Source: Paraglaciecola marina (GTDB lineage Bacteria > Pseudomonadota > Gammaproteobacteria > Enterobacterales > Alteromonadaceae). Taken from it: 64,000 bases of DNA. The notes under the pieces were generated by a model. It was given only the letters and a program-made list of their open reading frames with translations. It was not told the origin of the DNA and ran no database searches. A program made the translations under genes and the position numbers. The stretch covers positions 62,001 through 126,000 of the forward strand of contig NZ_SAIS01000011.1 in the NCBI RefSeq assembly GCF_004360155.1, in the 5' to 3' direction. Shown piece by piece: positions 28,471-38,566 of this stretch; positions within the stretch are counted from its first letter, which is position 1; each line of letters begins with the position of its first letter.

Positions 28471-29652
28471 TTAATAAACTTCAAATAAACCAGCAGCACC
28501 CATACCGCCACCAATACACATAGTGCAAACAACATATTTTGCTCCTCGGCGTTTACCTTCGATTAAGGCGTGACCTACCATGCGGGCGCCACTCATACCA
28601 TAAGGGTGACCAACAGAAATTGCGCCGCCATTAACATTTAAAATATCGTCATTAATACCTAGCTTGTCGCGGCAATAAAGTACCTGCACAGCAAAGGCTT
28701 CGTTTAATTCCCATAAACCTATATCGTTCATGGTAAGGCCGTGTTGCTTAAGTAATTTTGGAATAGCGAAGACAGGGCCAATACCCATTTCGTCTGGTTC
28801 GCAACCCGCGACTGCAATACCGCGATAAGCACCAAGAGGATTAAGGTTTTGTTGCTCTGCTAATTTGCTGCTCATGATGACACTGGCTGATGCACCATCA
28901 GATAACTGACTGGCATTACCAGCGGTAATAACCCCTCCTTCAATAACTGGTTTTAAATTTTGTAAGCCTTCTAAGGTTGTTTCCGCGCGGTTCCCTTCAT
29001 CTTTGGTTAGGGTGACTTCTTTAAAGCTCTCTTCTTTGGTTTCACGATCAACAAGCACTTTAGTTGCCGTAACTGGCACGATTTCATCATCAAACTTGCC
29101 TGCAGCCTGTGCAGCAGCGGTACGCATTTGGCTCCGATAAGCATATTCGTCTTGCACATCACGATTAATACCGTAACGGGCAGCCACAACTTCAGCGGTT
29201 TGTAGCATAGGCATATAAATATTTTTATGCATTTTAGCTAGAGCTGGATCAACCATACGATGGGTGTTCATTGATTTGTTTTGTACTAAGCTGATTGAAT
29301 CAAGCCCACCAGCTACCATTACGGGTACATTGTCAGTTATTACATGTTTAGCAGCAGTCGCTATAGCGTACATTCCTGAGCTACATTGACGGTCTAGCGT
29401 CATACCGGAAACCGATGTAGGTAAGCCACCAGCTAAGCCAGCCAAACGGCCTATGTTCATGCCACCACTACCTTGGGTGAGCGCACTCCCCATGATGACG
29501 TCGTCAACACTTGCTGGATCAATTCCCGACTTTTTAACGGCTTCTCGAATTGCATGACCACCTAAACTTGGTGCTTCTAAGTTATTAAATGCCCCCTTAT
29601 AGGCACGGCCAATAGGGGTTCTTGCTGTTGATACAATGACTGCTTCTTTCAT
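28471..29652 (-). CDS. Acetyl-CoA C-acyltransferase (thiolase)
   Basis: A 393-residue thiolase that splits 3-ketoacyl-CoA with CoA. Nucleophile Cys90 lies in LDRQCSSG; the other active-site residues are in [11 protein letters not shown] and [13 protein letters not shown]. It lies between the FadB-like fusion and the acyl-CoA dehydrogenase, giving the cell all beta-oxidation steps in one transcript. FadA/FadI orthology cannot be settled by eye. Confidence 0.93.
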   Translation of the reverse strand: MKEAVIVSTARTPIGRAYKGAFNNLEAPSLGGHAIREAVKKSGIDPASVDDVIMGSALTQGSGGMNIGRLAGLAGGLPTSVSGMTLDRQCSSGMYAIATAAKHVITDNVPVMVAGGLDSISLVQNKSMNTHRMVDPALAKMHKNIYMPMLQTAEVVAARYGINRDVQDEYAYRSQMRTAAAQAAGKFDDEIVPVTATKVLVDRETKEESFKEVTLTKDEGNRAETTLEGLQNLKPVIEGGVITAGNASQLSDGASASVIMSSKLAEQQNLNPLGAYRGIAVAGCEPDEMGIGPVFAIPKLLKQHGLTMNDIGLWELNEAFAVQVLYCRDKLGINDDILNVNGGAISVGHPYGMSGARMVGHALIEGKRRGAKYVVCTMCIGGGMGAAGLFEVY

Positions 29653-29707
29653 AATCTTCTCTTAAATAAGTAACATAATTCGTTCAATTGATAGTGAAAC
29701 TGAGCCG

Positions 29708-31837
29708 TTATAGGTCAGAAAATCGCTTACCCTGTTCAGCTAATTTTTTCAGTAATGGTGCTGGCTCAAACCAATTTTTTCCATGCTCACCTAGTTCATC
29801 TCGATATTTACACATAGCGCTGTAGACGGTTTTCAAACCAATTTCATCGGCATACTGCATGGGGCCACCTCGATATACTGGGAAGCCATAGCCATATACA
29901 TAAATCACATCGATATCACTTGACTTAGCGGCAATGCCCTCTTCTAAAATCAAGGCTCCTTCGTTGATCATTGGGAAAATAATGCGTTCGATAATCTCTT
30001 GGTCAGAGATATCACGTTGCACAACGCCTAAATCAGCAGCAGTTTGCTTAGCTAAGTCCATTACACTGGGATCAGGAATAGGTTTGCGATTGCCTGCTTC
30101 GTATAAATACACCCCTTTTCCTGCTTTTAAACCGACTCTACCTTGCTCAACTAACTTGTCAGCTAAAATACAATAGGTTGGATCGTGCTTGATAAACTCA
30201 CGACGAGACTCACGCACAAAAGCACCGATATCTTGTCCTGCCATATCTCCCATGGTGAAAGGTCCCATAGGTAAACCAAAGTCGTAGATAACTTTATCGA
30301 CGTTTTCTGGAGTGGCTCCTTCTAGCATCATACGATTAGCTTCACGACCGTAGGTTTCAATCATTCTGTTACCCACAAATCCGAAACAAACGCCTACTAA
30401 CACAGCAACCTTGTTAATTTTCTTGGCCATTTTCATTGAAGTTTTAATCACTTCTGGTGAAGTTTTGCTGGTTTTAACCACTTCTAAAAGTTTCATTACA
30501 TTGGCTGGGCTGAAGAAATGTAAACCAATTACATCTTCTGGGCGTTTAGTTGCCTTTGCTATTTCATCAATATCTAAAGTAGAAGTATTAGAGGCTAAAA
30601 TTGCCCCAGGCTTGCATACTGCATCTAAAGATTTAAACACTTCTTGTTTCACAGACATTTTTTCAAACACAGCTTCTATGACTAAATCAACGTCTCCCAA
30701 ATCAGCATAAGTCGTCGACCCACTCAATAAAGCCATTCTTTGCTCTACTTGCTCTTGGGTTAACTTGCCTTTTTTAGCTGAGCTCTCGTAATTTTTACGG
30801 ATAAGCGCCAGGCCTTTATTTAAAGCCTCTTGCTGAAGTTCAAGCATAATGACCGGAATGCCAGCATTAGCAAAATTCATCGCTATGCCGCCACCCATGG
30901 TACCCGCACCAATAATGCCGACTTTATGAATATCTCTGACAGGGGTGCTTTTATCAAAGTCCTTTACATGGGACGCAGAGCGCTCTGCAAAAAAGAAATG
31001 TTGCTGAGCTCTAGCTTCTTTAGAGCCCATACACTCCATAAATAACTCGCCTTCGCGTTTTAAGCCCTCATCAAACGGTAAAGCTACTGACGCCTCAACG
31101 GCTTGAATACAACGCTCTGGAGCAAAGAAACCGCGGGCTTTAACGGCTAAACCTTTACGGTATTGCTCAAAAAGCTCTTTCGGGGCGGAGCTTGCGTCAA
31201 CTTGCACATCACAGGTTTTGCGAACTTGACTGCCTTTAGCGACAACCTCTTCACAAAAACCTATAGCGCGAGTTAATAAAGTTTCTGGAGCATCAACCAC
31301 AAGATCAAATACACCAGTTAACTTTTTAGCCGCCACAGGGCGACCCGAAACAATCATATCTAGTGCTTGCTGAACACCCGCTAACCTAGGAAGACGTTGT
31401 GTACCCCCTGCGCCAGGTAAAATACCTAAGTTGACCTCAGGCAACCCGACTTTGTTACTCGCGAAAGTAACTCGATAATGGCACGCCAGTGCAACTTCAA
31501 GTCCACCACCAAAAGCGGGGCCATTTAAAACAGCTACCACAGGTTTAGACGAGTGTTCGATAGCATCTAATACAACTGGTAAATTAGGTTCTAAATCACC
31601 ACCAGAAAATTCACTAATATCTGCCCCTCCAGAAAACAAATTCTGCTTTGATGAAATAACAATAATATCAACCGATTCATCTGCCATCGCCTTATTTAGG
31701 TTTTCAAGTAAACCTACTCTGACAGATTTTGATAAAGCATTAACAGGAGGATTTTGCATCCATAAAGTGGCCACTTTTTTTGAAGCAGGTGTATCAATTA
31801 CTTCATAGGCTACAGCTTGTAAGTCATTTTGATTCAT
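29708..31837 (-). CDS. Bifunctional enoyl-CoA hydratase / 3-hydroxyacyl-CoA dehydrogenase
   Basis: A 709-residue fusion. The N-terminal crotonase domain has [30 protein letters not shown] and [16 protein letters not shown]; the central NAD domain has [20 protein letters not shown]; the C-terminal domains follow ([17 protein letters not shown]). It performs hydration and oxidation in beta-oxidation. Architecture matches FadB/FadJ and the peroxisomal-type multifunctional enzymes; the last group appears closest. First gene of a three-gene leftward operon. Confidence 0.93.
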   Translation of the reverse strand: MNQNDLQAVAYEVIDTPASKKVATLWMQNPPVNALSKSVRVGLLENLNKAMADESVDIIVISSKQNLFSGGADISEFSGGDLEPNLPVVLDAIEHSSKPVVAVLNGPAFGGGLEVALACHYRVTFASNKVGLPEVNLGILPGAGGTQRLPRLAGVQQALDMIVSGRPVAAKKLTGVFDLVVDAPETLLTRAIGFCEEVVAKGSQVRKTCDVQVDASSAPKELFEQYRKGLAVKARGFFAPERCIQAVEASVALPFDEGLKREGELFMECMGSKEARAQQHFFFAERSASHVKDFDKSTPVRDIHKVGIIGAGTMGGGIAMNFANAGIPVIMLELQQEALNKGLALIRKNYESSAKKGKLTQEQVEQRMALLSGSTTYADLGDVDLVIEAVFEKMSVKQEVFKSLDAVCKPGAILASNTSTLDIDEIAKATKRPEDVIGLHFFSPANVMKLLEVVKTSKTSPEVIKTSMKMAKKINKVAVLVGVCFGFVGNRMIETYGREANRMMLEGATPENVDKVIYDFGLPMGPFTMGDMAGQDIGAFVRESRREFIKHDPTYCILADKLVEQGRVGLKAGKGVYLYEAGNRKPIPDPSVMDLAKQTAADLGVVQRDISDQEIIERIIFPMINEGALILEEGIAAKSSDIDVIYVYGYGFPVYRGGPMQYADEIGLKTVYSAMCKYRDELGEHGKNWFEPAPLLKKLAEQGKRFSDL

Positions 31838-31884
31838 AAAAGTTCTTTACCGATATAGAGTGATGGCAGAATACTAGGCCACCT

Positions 31885-31938
31885 AAATCAATCATTCTAA
31901 TTTATTGATTTTATACAATAGAATAACCTGAAGTTATT
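31885..31938. promoter_or_regulatory. Two inverted repeats between divergent fatty-acid and haloalkane operons
   Basis: AAATCAAT (31885-31892) and ATTGATTT (31904-31911) form one dyad with an 11-base spacer; AATAAC (31922-31927) and GTTATT (31933-31938) form a second with a 5-base spacer. They sit in the 250-bp divergent control region and are candidate operators. No regulator gene lies beside them and neither matches a FadR or PsrA site I know. Confidence 0.4.
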
Positions 31939-32088
31939 ACACTATATTTACAATTATCTTCTCGAAAACGCCATACATTCACTGAATCAATAGCATTTCA
32001 TCACTTTGCACTAGTTGACTTTAAAGCTTGCATTTGATTTTCTATCGCAACAATATTTTTACAACTAATTCACATTGCGAGATTGAAC

Positions 32089-33009
32089 GTGCAATTTAAA
32101 ACCACGCCAGAAAAAAGTTTTAAGAACATAAGTGATTATCAATATCAAGCTAACTATTTGAGTGTCGAGGATACTGAGAGCGGTTTCTTAAACCTTCACT
32201 ATGTTGACGAAGGCCCAAAAAATGGTGAGCTAGTCTTAATGTTACATGGGGAGCCTAGCTGGGGTTATTTATATCGAAAAATGATAGGACCTCTAGTTTC
32301 TAAAGGTTACAGAGTGATTGCGCCAGATTTGATTGGATTCGGAAAATCAGATAAACCCACTCAAAGAAAAGACTACACCTATCAACGTCACCTTGACTGG
32401 ACTCGTCAAGTATTGGTGCAGCTAGAACTTAATAACATCACCTTAGTCTGCCAAGATTGGGGAGGATTATTGGGTTTACGTTTAGTGGCTGAACACCCCA
32501 AATTATTCGCTAGAGTCTTAGCTGCAAATACGATGCTACCAACAGGCGACCACCCGCCCAGTGAAGCGTTTTTAAGCTGGCAAAAATTTTCACAAGAAGT
32601 AGATATGTTTCCAGTATCGGGGATCATTAAAGGGGCCACAGTCAGTGAGTTAAGCAAAGATGTGCTAGCAGCATATGACGCTCCTTTTCCTGACGAATCA
32701 TATAAAGCAGGCGTTAGACAGTTTCCATTATTAGTACCGATGAGTCCCAATGATCCTGAAAGTGCCAATAACCGCTTAGCATGGCAAAGTTTACAAGCAT
32801 TCAACAACCCTTTTTTAACCGCCTTTAGCGACACTGATCCAGTCACGGCAGGTGGAGACAAAATCATTCAGAAACTCATTCCAGGTTGTGCCGGACAAAA
32901 CCACACCACTATTAAAAACGGTGGTCATTTTTTACAAGAAGACCAAGGAGAAACACTCGCAAAAGTACTTTTAGAATTCATGTCTTCTAACCCAATAACT
33001 CAGAAATAA
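32089..33009 (+). CDS. Haloalkane dehalogenase (HLD-I, DhlA-like)
   Basis: A 306-residue alpha/beta hydrolase with the full dehalogenase signature: HGEPSWGYLYRK, nucleophile aspartate with adjacent halide-binding tryptophan in CQDWGG (residue 123), acid in FSDTDPVTAGG and histidine 280 in NGGHFLQED. HLD enzymes turn haloalkanes into alcohols plus halide. I use the GTG at 32089 because GCGAGA lies 6 bases upstream; a TTG at 32083 has no room for an RBS. An SDR and an acyl-CoA ligase follow on the same strand, a plausible route alcohol to acid to acyl-CoA. Confidence 0.88.
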   Translation: MQFKTTPEKSFKNISDYQYQANYLSVEDTESGFLNLHYVDEGPKNGELVLMLHGEPSWGYLYRKMIGPLVSKGYRVIAPDLIGFGKSDKPTQRKDYTYQRHLDWTRQVLVQLELNNITLVCQDWGGLLGLRLVAEHPKLFARVLAANTMLPTGDHPPSEAFLSWQKFSQEVDMFPVSGIIKGATVSELSKDVLAAYDAPFPDESYKAGVRQFPLLVPMSPNDPESANNRLAWQSLQAFNNPFLTAFSDTDPVTAGGDKIIQKLIPGCAGQNHTTIKNGGHFLQEDQGETLAKVLLEFMSSNPITQK

Positions 33010-33022
33010 TAGGACCATAAAA

Positions 33023-33781
33023 ATGGATGCATTATTAGATTTCAGCGGTAAAGTAGCCACAATTACCGGAGCCGGAAGTGGCTTTGGGCGCTTGTTAACA
33101 CAAGGCTTAGCAAGTAGAGGTTGTAAGTTGGTAGTAAGCGATATTAACCAACAAAGGCTAAATGAAACACTCGCTTTGGTAGAGAACAAAGACAATGTAG
33201 TCACCATGCTTTGCGATGTCGCTAAAGAACAAGAATGTAAAGCTATGGCCGATACTGCAATTGACAAATTTGGTCGACTGGACATTGGTGTGAATAACGC
33301 CGGTATTGCACACGCAATGACACCTTTACATTTGTTGTCAGAAGATACTATGGATAGCCAATTTAACGTCAATGTGAAAGGCGTTCTTTACGGCATGAAA
33401 TACCAAATTGCTGCCATGCTCCCCCAAGGTGAAGGCCACATTTTAAACTTAAGCTCGATGGCTGGAATAGGCGGAGCGCCTAAAGGTGGAGCCTACGCCG
33501 CAGCCAAACATGCGGTTGCTGGACTGACCCGCACTGCAGCAGTTGAGTACGCCAGAAAAGGAATTAGGTGTAATGCTATATGCCCTTTTTACAGTCCAAC
33601 CGCAATCCTAGGCGAGTTTGCATCAGCTGAAGGCCAAGCACAACTCGCCCGGGGAACACCAATTAAGCGCCTTGCCGACCCTCAAGAAATTGTGAATGCC
33701 ATGTTGCTTATATTATCTCCAGGCAACTCTTACATGACAGGACAAACCATAGCGATTGATGGTGGTGTGTCTGCTTGGTAG
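33023..33781 (+). CDS. Short-chain dehydrogenase/reductase
   Basis: A 252-residue classical SDR. The NAD(P)-binding motif TGAGSGFG is at residues 15-22, followed by NNAG, the catalytic serine (LSSMAG) and YAAAK, and the C-terminal TGQTIAIDGGVSAW. Asp in VVSDIN after strand 2 suggests NAD preference. It is 13 bases after the dehalogenase gene with RBS AGGA, so it is probably in the same operon, perhaps oxidising the alcohol product (inference). Confidence 0.9.
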   Translation: MDALLDFSGKVATITGAGSGFGRLLTQGLASRGCKLVVSDINQQRLNETLALVENKDNVVTMLCDVAKEQECKAMADTAIDKFGRLDIGVNNAGIAHAMTPLHLLSEDTMDSQFNVNVKGVLYGMKYQIAAMLPQGEGHILNLSSMAGIGGAPKGGAYAAAKHAVAGLTRTAAVEYARKGIRCNAICPFYSPTAILGEFASAEGQAQLARGTPIKRLADPQEIVNAMLLILSPGNSYMTGQTIAIDGGVSAW

Positions 33782-33841
33782 ACACGCAAACTAAACAAAA
33801 TATAAAGAACAAAAAATTCGAATTATTTACAAGGAGCCCTT

Positions 33842-35485
33842 ATGCAAGCCTTAATGATGAACTCTCAGCTGATGATCTCTTCTATCCTCAGACATGCAGA
33901 CAGAAACTTTCCTGATACAGAAATAGTATCAGTCACCGCAGATAACCCTAGGCACAGACATACCTATAAAGACTTTGCGAACCGTAGCCGCCAACTGGCC
34001 AATGCATTAATCAAATTAGGTGCAAAGTTTGGGGACCGTATTGGTACTCTAGCATGGAACGATTACCGTCATTTAGAGCTATACTATGCAGTCTCTGGTA
34101 GTGGCATGGTATGCCATACCATCAACCCTAAGCTATTTCCTGAGCAAGTTAATTATATTATCAATCACGCTGAGGACCGCTTCATATTTGTTGATTTATT
34201 AGTTGTACCTTTACTTGAAGCATTGCAGGCTCACTTACCTAAGGTTGAGGGATATGTAATTTTAACCGATGAAGCTCATATGCCAGATACGTCCTTGAAG
34301 AATGTTATGTGTTACGAAACATTATTAAGTGAAGAGTCTTCTGAATTTGAATGGCCTGAGTTCGATGAAAATACAGCCAGTGCCATGTGTTACACCTCAG
34401 GTACCACAGGTAACCCCAAAGGTGTGGTTTATAGTCACCGCTCAACCTTGCTGCACGCTTGGGGTGGCAGCATGCCCGATGTAGTCGCAGCATCTTATAA
34501 AGAAACCACACTTCCTATTGTTCCTATGTTTCATGTTAATGCTTGGGGGGCACCTTACGCATCTCTGATGGCTGGTTCAAAAATGGTGATGCCTGGCCCC
34601 AAGATGGCCGATGGCGAAGTACTCCAGCATTTAATTGAATCAGAACAGGTCACCTTTAGCTCTGGCGTTCCTACAATTTGGTTAGGATTACTTGATTATC
34701 TTCAAAAAACAGAAAAAAGCATTCCCTCATTAAAGCGTGTTAGCGTAGGCGGAGCAGCCTGTCCTCGTACCGTTATTGAGCGTTTCAAACATGCCCACGA
34801 CGTTGAAGTCATTCAAGGCTGGGGAATGACAGAAACCAGCCCGCTTGGCTCAATATTTTGTCGTAAATCTGGAATGGAAAACCTTTCAGAAGAAGAGATT
34901 ATCGACATTCAGTGTATGCAGGGCAGAGGCGTGTTTGGACTTGAGATGCGTATAGTAGACGAAAACAACAACGAACTGCCTTGGGATGGTGTGGCCTTTG
35001 GTGCACTTAAAGTAAGAGGACCTTGGGTATCTAGTGGCTACTATGGCATGTCTCAAGAACCAGGAAGCCAAGGTTGTCCTGTAGATGAGAAAGGTTGGTT
35101 TGATACTGGGGATGTTGCCACTATTAACCCACAGGGTTATATGCAAATCACTGATCGTACCAAAGATGTTATTAAATCAGGGGGAGAATGGGTCAGCTCA
35201 ATTGAAATAGAGAACGCAGCCGTCAGCCACCCTGCCATCGCAGAAGCCGCTGCGATTGGCCGCTATCACCCGAAATGGACTGAGCGTCCTTTACTCATTG
35301 CGGTTAAAAAAGAAGGCGAACAAGTCACCACAGATGAGGTGCTAGACTTTTTAAAAGACAAGTTACATAAATGGTCGATGCCCGATGACGTGGTATTTAT
35401 GGATGAACTCCCCCATACAGCAACCGGTAAACTTAACAAGCTATCCTTACGTAAGACTTTAGAAGGGTATGAATTTCCTAGTTAA
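33842..35485 (+). CDS. Medium/long-chain fatty-acyl-CoA synthetase (AlkK-like)
   Basis: A 547-residue AMP-forming acyl-CoA ligase. AMP-binding motif [18 protein letters not shown], then [11 protein letters not shown], the hinge region [16 protein letters not shown] and the C-terminal catalytic lysine in [12 protein letters not shown] are intact. The N-terminus [17 protein letters not shown] resembles AlkK-type medium-chain enzymes. RBS AAGGAG. Third gene of the rightward operon, ended by a terminator at 35515. Confidence 0.9.
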   Translation: MQALMMNSQLMISSILRHADRNFPDTEIVSVTADNPRHRHTYKDFANRSRQLANALIKLGAKFGDRIGTLAWNDYRHLELYYAVSGSGMVCHTINPKLFPEQVNYIINHAEDRFIFVDLLVVPLLEALQAHLPKVEGYVILTDEAHMPDTSLKNVMCYETLLSEESSEFEWPEFDENTASAMCYTSGTTGNPKGVVYSHRSTLLHAWGGSMPDVVAASYKETTLPIVPMFHVNAWGAPYASLMAGSKMVMPGPKMADGEVLQHLIESEQVTFSSGVPTIWLGLLDYLQKTEKSIPSLKRVSVGGAACPRTVIERFKHAHDVEVIQGWGMTETSPLGSIFCRKSGMENLSEEEIIDIQCMQGRGVFGLEMRIVDENNNELPWDGVAFGALKVRGPWVSSGYYGMSQEPGSQGCPVDEKGWFDTGDVATINPQGYMQITDRTKDVIKSGGEWVSSIEIENAAVSHPAIAEAAAIGRYHPKWTERPLLIAVKKEGEQVTTDEVLDFLKDKLHKWSMPDDVVFMDELPHTATGKLNKLSLRKTLEGYEFPS

Positions 35486-35514
35486 GACATATTAAAATTT
35501 AAGGGGAGTATTTC

Positions 35515-35536
35515 GGGCACTTAGGTGCCCTTTTTT
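35515..35536 (+). terminator. Rho-independent terminator of the dehalogenase operon
   Basis: GGGCAC and GTGCCC pair around TTAG and are followed by six Ts, 30 bases after the ligase stop. Confidence 0.92.
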
Positions 35537-35728
35537 ATGGGTAAGTACAACGCCCTCTTTTAAATAACCCAACAAGATGGTTTTCATAGACACTTTGGGC
35601 TGGCTATTTTACAACAAAATAAACCTTTTACCGATTTGCTTTAAGTTAGAGATAGTTATTTACTAGTTCTTTTTAGGTTTAAATCACGCTATCGTAATTT
35701 ATAAAACCTTCAAACCATAGGAAACACA

Positions 35729-36421
35729 TTGAAAACTATAGGATTAATTGGTGGTATGAGCTGGGAGTCGACAGCGAGTTATTATCAACAACTGAATCAA
35801 GGGATAAAACAGCAATTAGGAGGGTTACATTCGGCTAAAATAGTTATGGTAAGTGTAGACTTTGCTGAGATTGAAGCGCTACAACATAGTGGTGATTGGC
35901 AAAAAACGGCAGAAATACTCGCCGGGGCAGCTCAATCACTAGAGGCAGCAGGCGCTGACTTTTTTCTTATTTGTACCAATACAATGCACAAGGTTGCCGA
36001 CTATATAACTAACTCAGTTAATATCCCCTTGCTACATATTGCCGATGCCACAGCTCAAAAACTAACAATAGACAAAATAACCACTGTCGGTTTGTTAGGG
36101 ACAAAGTTCACTATGGAGCAAGACTTCTACAAGCAACGTATTATCGACAATTATGGTATAGATGTAATCGTGCCATCTGATGAAGAACAAAGTCTAATTC
36201 ACTCAGTGATCTACCAGGAGTTATGCTTAGGAAAGGTGTCTAGTTCATCGCGCGAGCGTTACCTTAAAGTCATTGAAAACTTAGTTGAAAGGGGTGCCGA
36301 AGGAGTGATATTAGGATGTACTGAAATTGGATTACTCATTGAAAATCAGCATACCAACACCCCACTTTACGACACTACAAGCATTCATGCATTGGCGGCA
36401 GTGAAACAATCTTTAAAATAA
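35729..36421 (+). CDS. Aspartate/glutamate racemase family protein
   Basis: A 230-residue PLP-independent racemase with the paired catalytic cysteines: Cys82 in ICTNTMHK and Cys197 in LGCTEIGLL. The opening IGLIGGMSWESTASYYQ is typical of the YgeA/aspartate-racemase group. Substrate not certain; broad amino-acid racemases occur in the family. The start is TTG with AGGA 6 bases upstream; no ATG lies before the conserved N-terminus. Confidence 0.87.
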   Translation: MKTIGLIGGMSWESTASYYQQLNQGIKQQLGGLHSAKIVMVSVDFAEIEALQHSGDWQKTAEILAGAAQSLEAAGADFFLICTNTMHKVADYITNSVNIPLLHIADATAQKLTIDKITTVGLLGTKFTMEQDFYKQRIIDNYGIDVIVPSDEEQSLIHSVIYQELCLGKVSSSSRERYLKVIENLVERGAEGVILGCTEIGLLIENQHTNTPLYDTTSIHALAAVKQSLK

Positions 36422-36488
36422 TTAATAAAAATTATTCTATATTTATCAACAACTTAAAAAATAATTTTAATTTTTTTGCTTTTTCTAT

Positions 36489-36516
36489 ATTGAAAAAAAT
36501 TAGCTTATCTACATAT
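36489..36516 (+). promoter_or_regulatory. Candidate sigma-32 heat-shock promoter of the hsp20 gene
   Basis: ATTGAA (36489-36494) is followed after 14 bases by CTACATAT (36509-36516), the same geometry as the stronger htpG promoter here; the match to CCCCATNT is partial. Confidence 0.4.
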
Positions 36517-36522
36517 CTATTA

Positions 36523-36697
36523 TGTCGACGCCGCAAGGGTTGACACAAAAACACAAGAGGTGTTTTTGAGTACCAGACTTAACATTAAGTAGGTGCTTCC
36601 CATAGTGGGAGGGTGACAAGGAAAGCTATACCAGTACGCCGCCGATTTATCGGGGCAACTTAACTTTTTATATTGCTTAATTTATGAGGATATACTT
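36523..36697 (+). promoter_or_regulatory. ROSE-like RNA thermometer leader of the hsp20 gene
   Basis: The leader shows several hairpins and ends with the ROSE hallmark. TATATTGCT (36669-36677) can pair with AGGATATA (36687-36694), which contains the Shine-Dalgarno sequence, using a U-G pair and leaving the G of UUGCU bulged, around a 9-base loop; the ATG follows at 36698. Upstream hairpins: AAAAACAC/GTGTTTTT (36547-36567), TTCCCA/TGGGAG (36597-36611) and CCGA/TCGG (36642-36653). In known ROSE elements this closes the RBS at low temperature and opens on heat shock. Confidence 0.72.
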
Positions 36698-37159
36698 ATG
36701 CGTAACATCGATCTATCTCCACTTTACCGTTCATTCATTGGTTTCGACCATTTAGCTTCCATGATTGACACGGCGTCACGAAACGAAAAACAATCATCTT
36801 ACCCTCCCTACAACATTGAACTGTTAGCTGAGGATAAATATCGCATTACTATGGCAATTGCTGGCTTTGCTAAAGATGAGGTCAGTATTGAAGTACTCGA
36901 AAACACCTTACAAGTGATTGGTACTAAAAAGCCTCAGGAAGGCTCAGAAAATACTAAACCAGAAGAGCGGAAGTTCTTACACAAAGGCATATCAGAGCGA
37001 AGCTTTGAGCGTAAATTCCAACTAGGGGATCACGTTAAAGTACTTGCTGCTGACTTAGAGCATGGTTTACTGCATGTTGATTTAGAACGACTAGTACCAG
37101 AAGCGAAAAAGCCACGAAAAATTGAAATTGGCAGTAAACTTATAGAAAACAACGAATAA
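36698..37159 (+). CDS. ibpA: Small heat-shock protein, IbpA-type Hsp20
   Basis: A 153-residue alpha-crystallin-domain chaperone that holds unfolding proteins for later refolding. The domain spans about residues 34-125 (PPYNIELLAEDKYRITMAIA, FLHKGISERSFERKFQL), with the short N-terminal LSPLYRSFIGFDHL arm and a C-terminal tail typical of IbpA/B. Only one such gene is here, where enteric bacteria have two. The RBS AGGAT is buried in a predicted thermometer hairpin. A terminator follows at 37193. Confidence 0.93.
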   Translation: MRNIDLSPLYRSFIGFDHLASMIDTASRNEKQSSYPPYNIELLAEDKYRITMAIAGFAKDEVSIEVLENTLQVIGTKKPQEGSENTKPEERKFLHKGISERSFERKFQLGDHVKVLAADLEHGLLHVDLERLVPEAKKPRKIEIGSKLIENNE

Positions 37160-37192
37160 GCTTCTCCCTTCCCAATTTTGTGTGTAGACAAT

Positions 37193-37219
37193 AACGGCGC
37201 CTAGTGAGCGCCGTTTTTT
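37193..37219 (+). terminator. Rho-independent terminator of ibpA
   Basis: AACGGCGC and GCGCCGTT pair perfectly around CTAGTGA, followed by Ts. Confidence 0.92.
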
Positions 37220-37274
37220 ATTGCTTGTAAGCCTATATCAAATTCAAATGTCATAATTTGAAATACTCAATAAC

Positions 37275-37664
37275 CTACTTATATAAAATAAGTATGTTTA
37301 AAATAGATAACATTACTAACGATAAAAAGGTCATCAGCATTCCAGCTATTCTTTGCCAGCTTGGTCCTGAATGGCGTCTTAGTCCAAAAGAGTGAATGAC
37401 ACGGCCAAATAAAAGTGCGCTACCAGCGCAATGTAGCAAAATGCTATTACTTCCATTCACTTCTGCTACAAAAAGTAAAATAAGTACTATTGGCGTATAT
37501 TCAGTGAAGTTACCATGGGCGCGAATAACTTGCTGAAAGTGAAAGTCGCCACCATCTCCTAATGGGATTTCTTTTTTAAAACGACCTCTCACTACAAGCA
37601 CAGATAGATAGAGTAGATATATGCCTAATAAGCCAGCATAAAAAGCAGTAATAGGTGTATGCAT
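37275..37664 (-). CDS. MAPEG family membrane protein
   Basis: A 129-residue, four-helix membrane protein of the MAPEG group (microsomal glutathione-transferase-like). The core motif FQQVIRAHGNFTEYTPIVLI is intact. I place the start at the ATG at 37664 (MHTPITAFYAG), with AGGA upstream; a longer frame to 37691 would run into the adk terminator. Enzymatic role in bacteria is uncertain. Confidence 0.82.
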   Translation of the reverse strand: MHTPITAFYAGLLGIYLLYLSVLVVRGRFKKEIPLGDGGDFHFQQVIRAHGNFTEYTPIVLILLFVAEVNGSNSILLHCAGSALLFGRVIHSFGLRRHSGPSWQRIAGMLMTFLSLVMLSILNILILYK

Positions 37665-37680
37665 ATTAATTCCTAAAATA

Positions 37681-37702
37681 AAAAAGCCCACATTCAGTGG
37701 GC
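37681..37702 (-). terminator. Rho-independent terminator of adk
   Basis: On the minus strand GCCCAC and GTGGGC pair around TGAAT and are followed by a T-rich run. Confidence 0.88.
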
Positions 37703-37730
37703 CATTACATAATAATTCTGAAGTTTCAGC

Positions 37731-38402
<672 letters not shown>

Positions 38403-38513
38403 TTAAAAAAAGTAAAGCAGGAACTTTACACATACAACTTTAATGTTACAACAATAATACACCTTATATATAAGACAAAGGTCGTATTAGTTCTACTTTT
38501 AAGCCCTTAAAAC

Positions 38514-38539
38514 AAAAACGAGCCCTTAGGCTCGTTTTT
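38514..38539. terminator. Terminator of htpG
   Basis: AAAAACGAGCC and GGCTCGTTTTT pair perfectly around CTTA; usable in the leftward direction for htpG. Confidence 0.9.
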
Positions 38540-38566
38540 ACAATGTTAAATTAGCCTTTTTCAGGC

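Noticed and set aside
32406-32867. 153-codon frame opposite the dehalogenase gene
   Set aside because: Antisense shadow; the + strand frame contains the full set of catalytic motifs.
36541-36560. TTGACA near 36540 as a sigma-70 promoter for ibpA
   Set aside because: The -35 match is perfect but no -10 element lies at 15-19 bases; the sequence there forms a leader hairpin instead.
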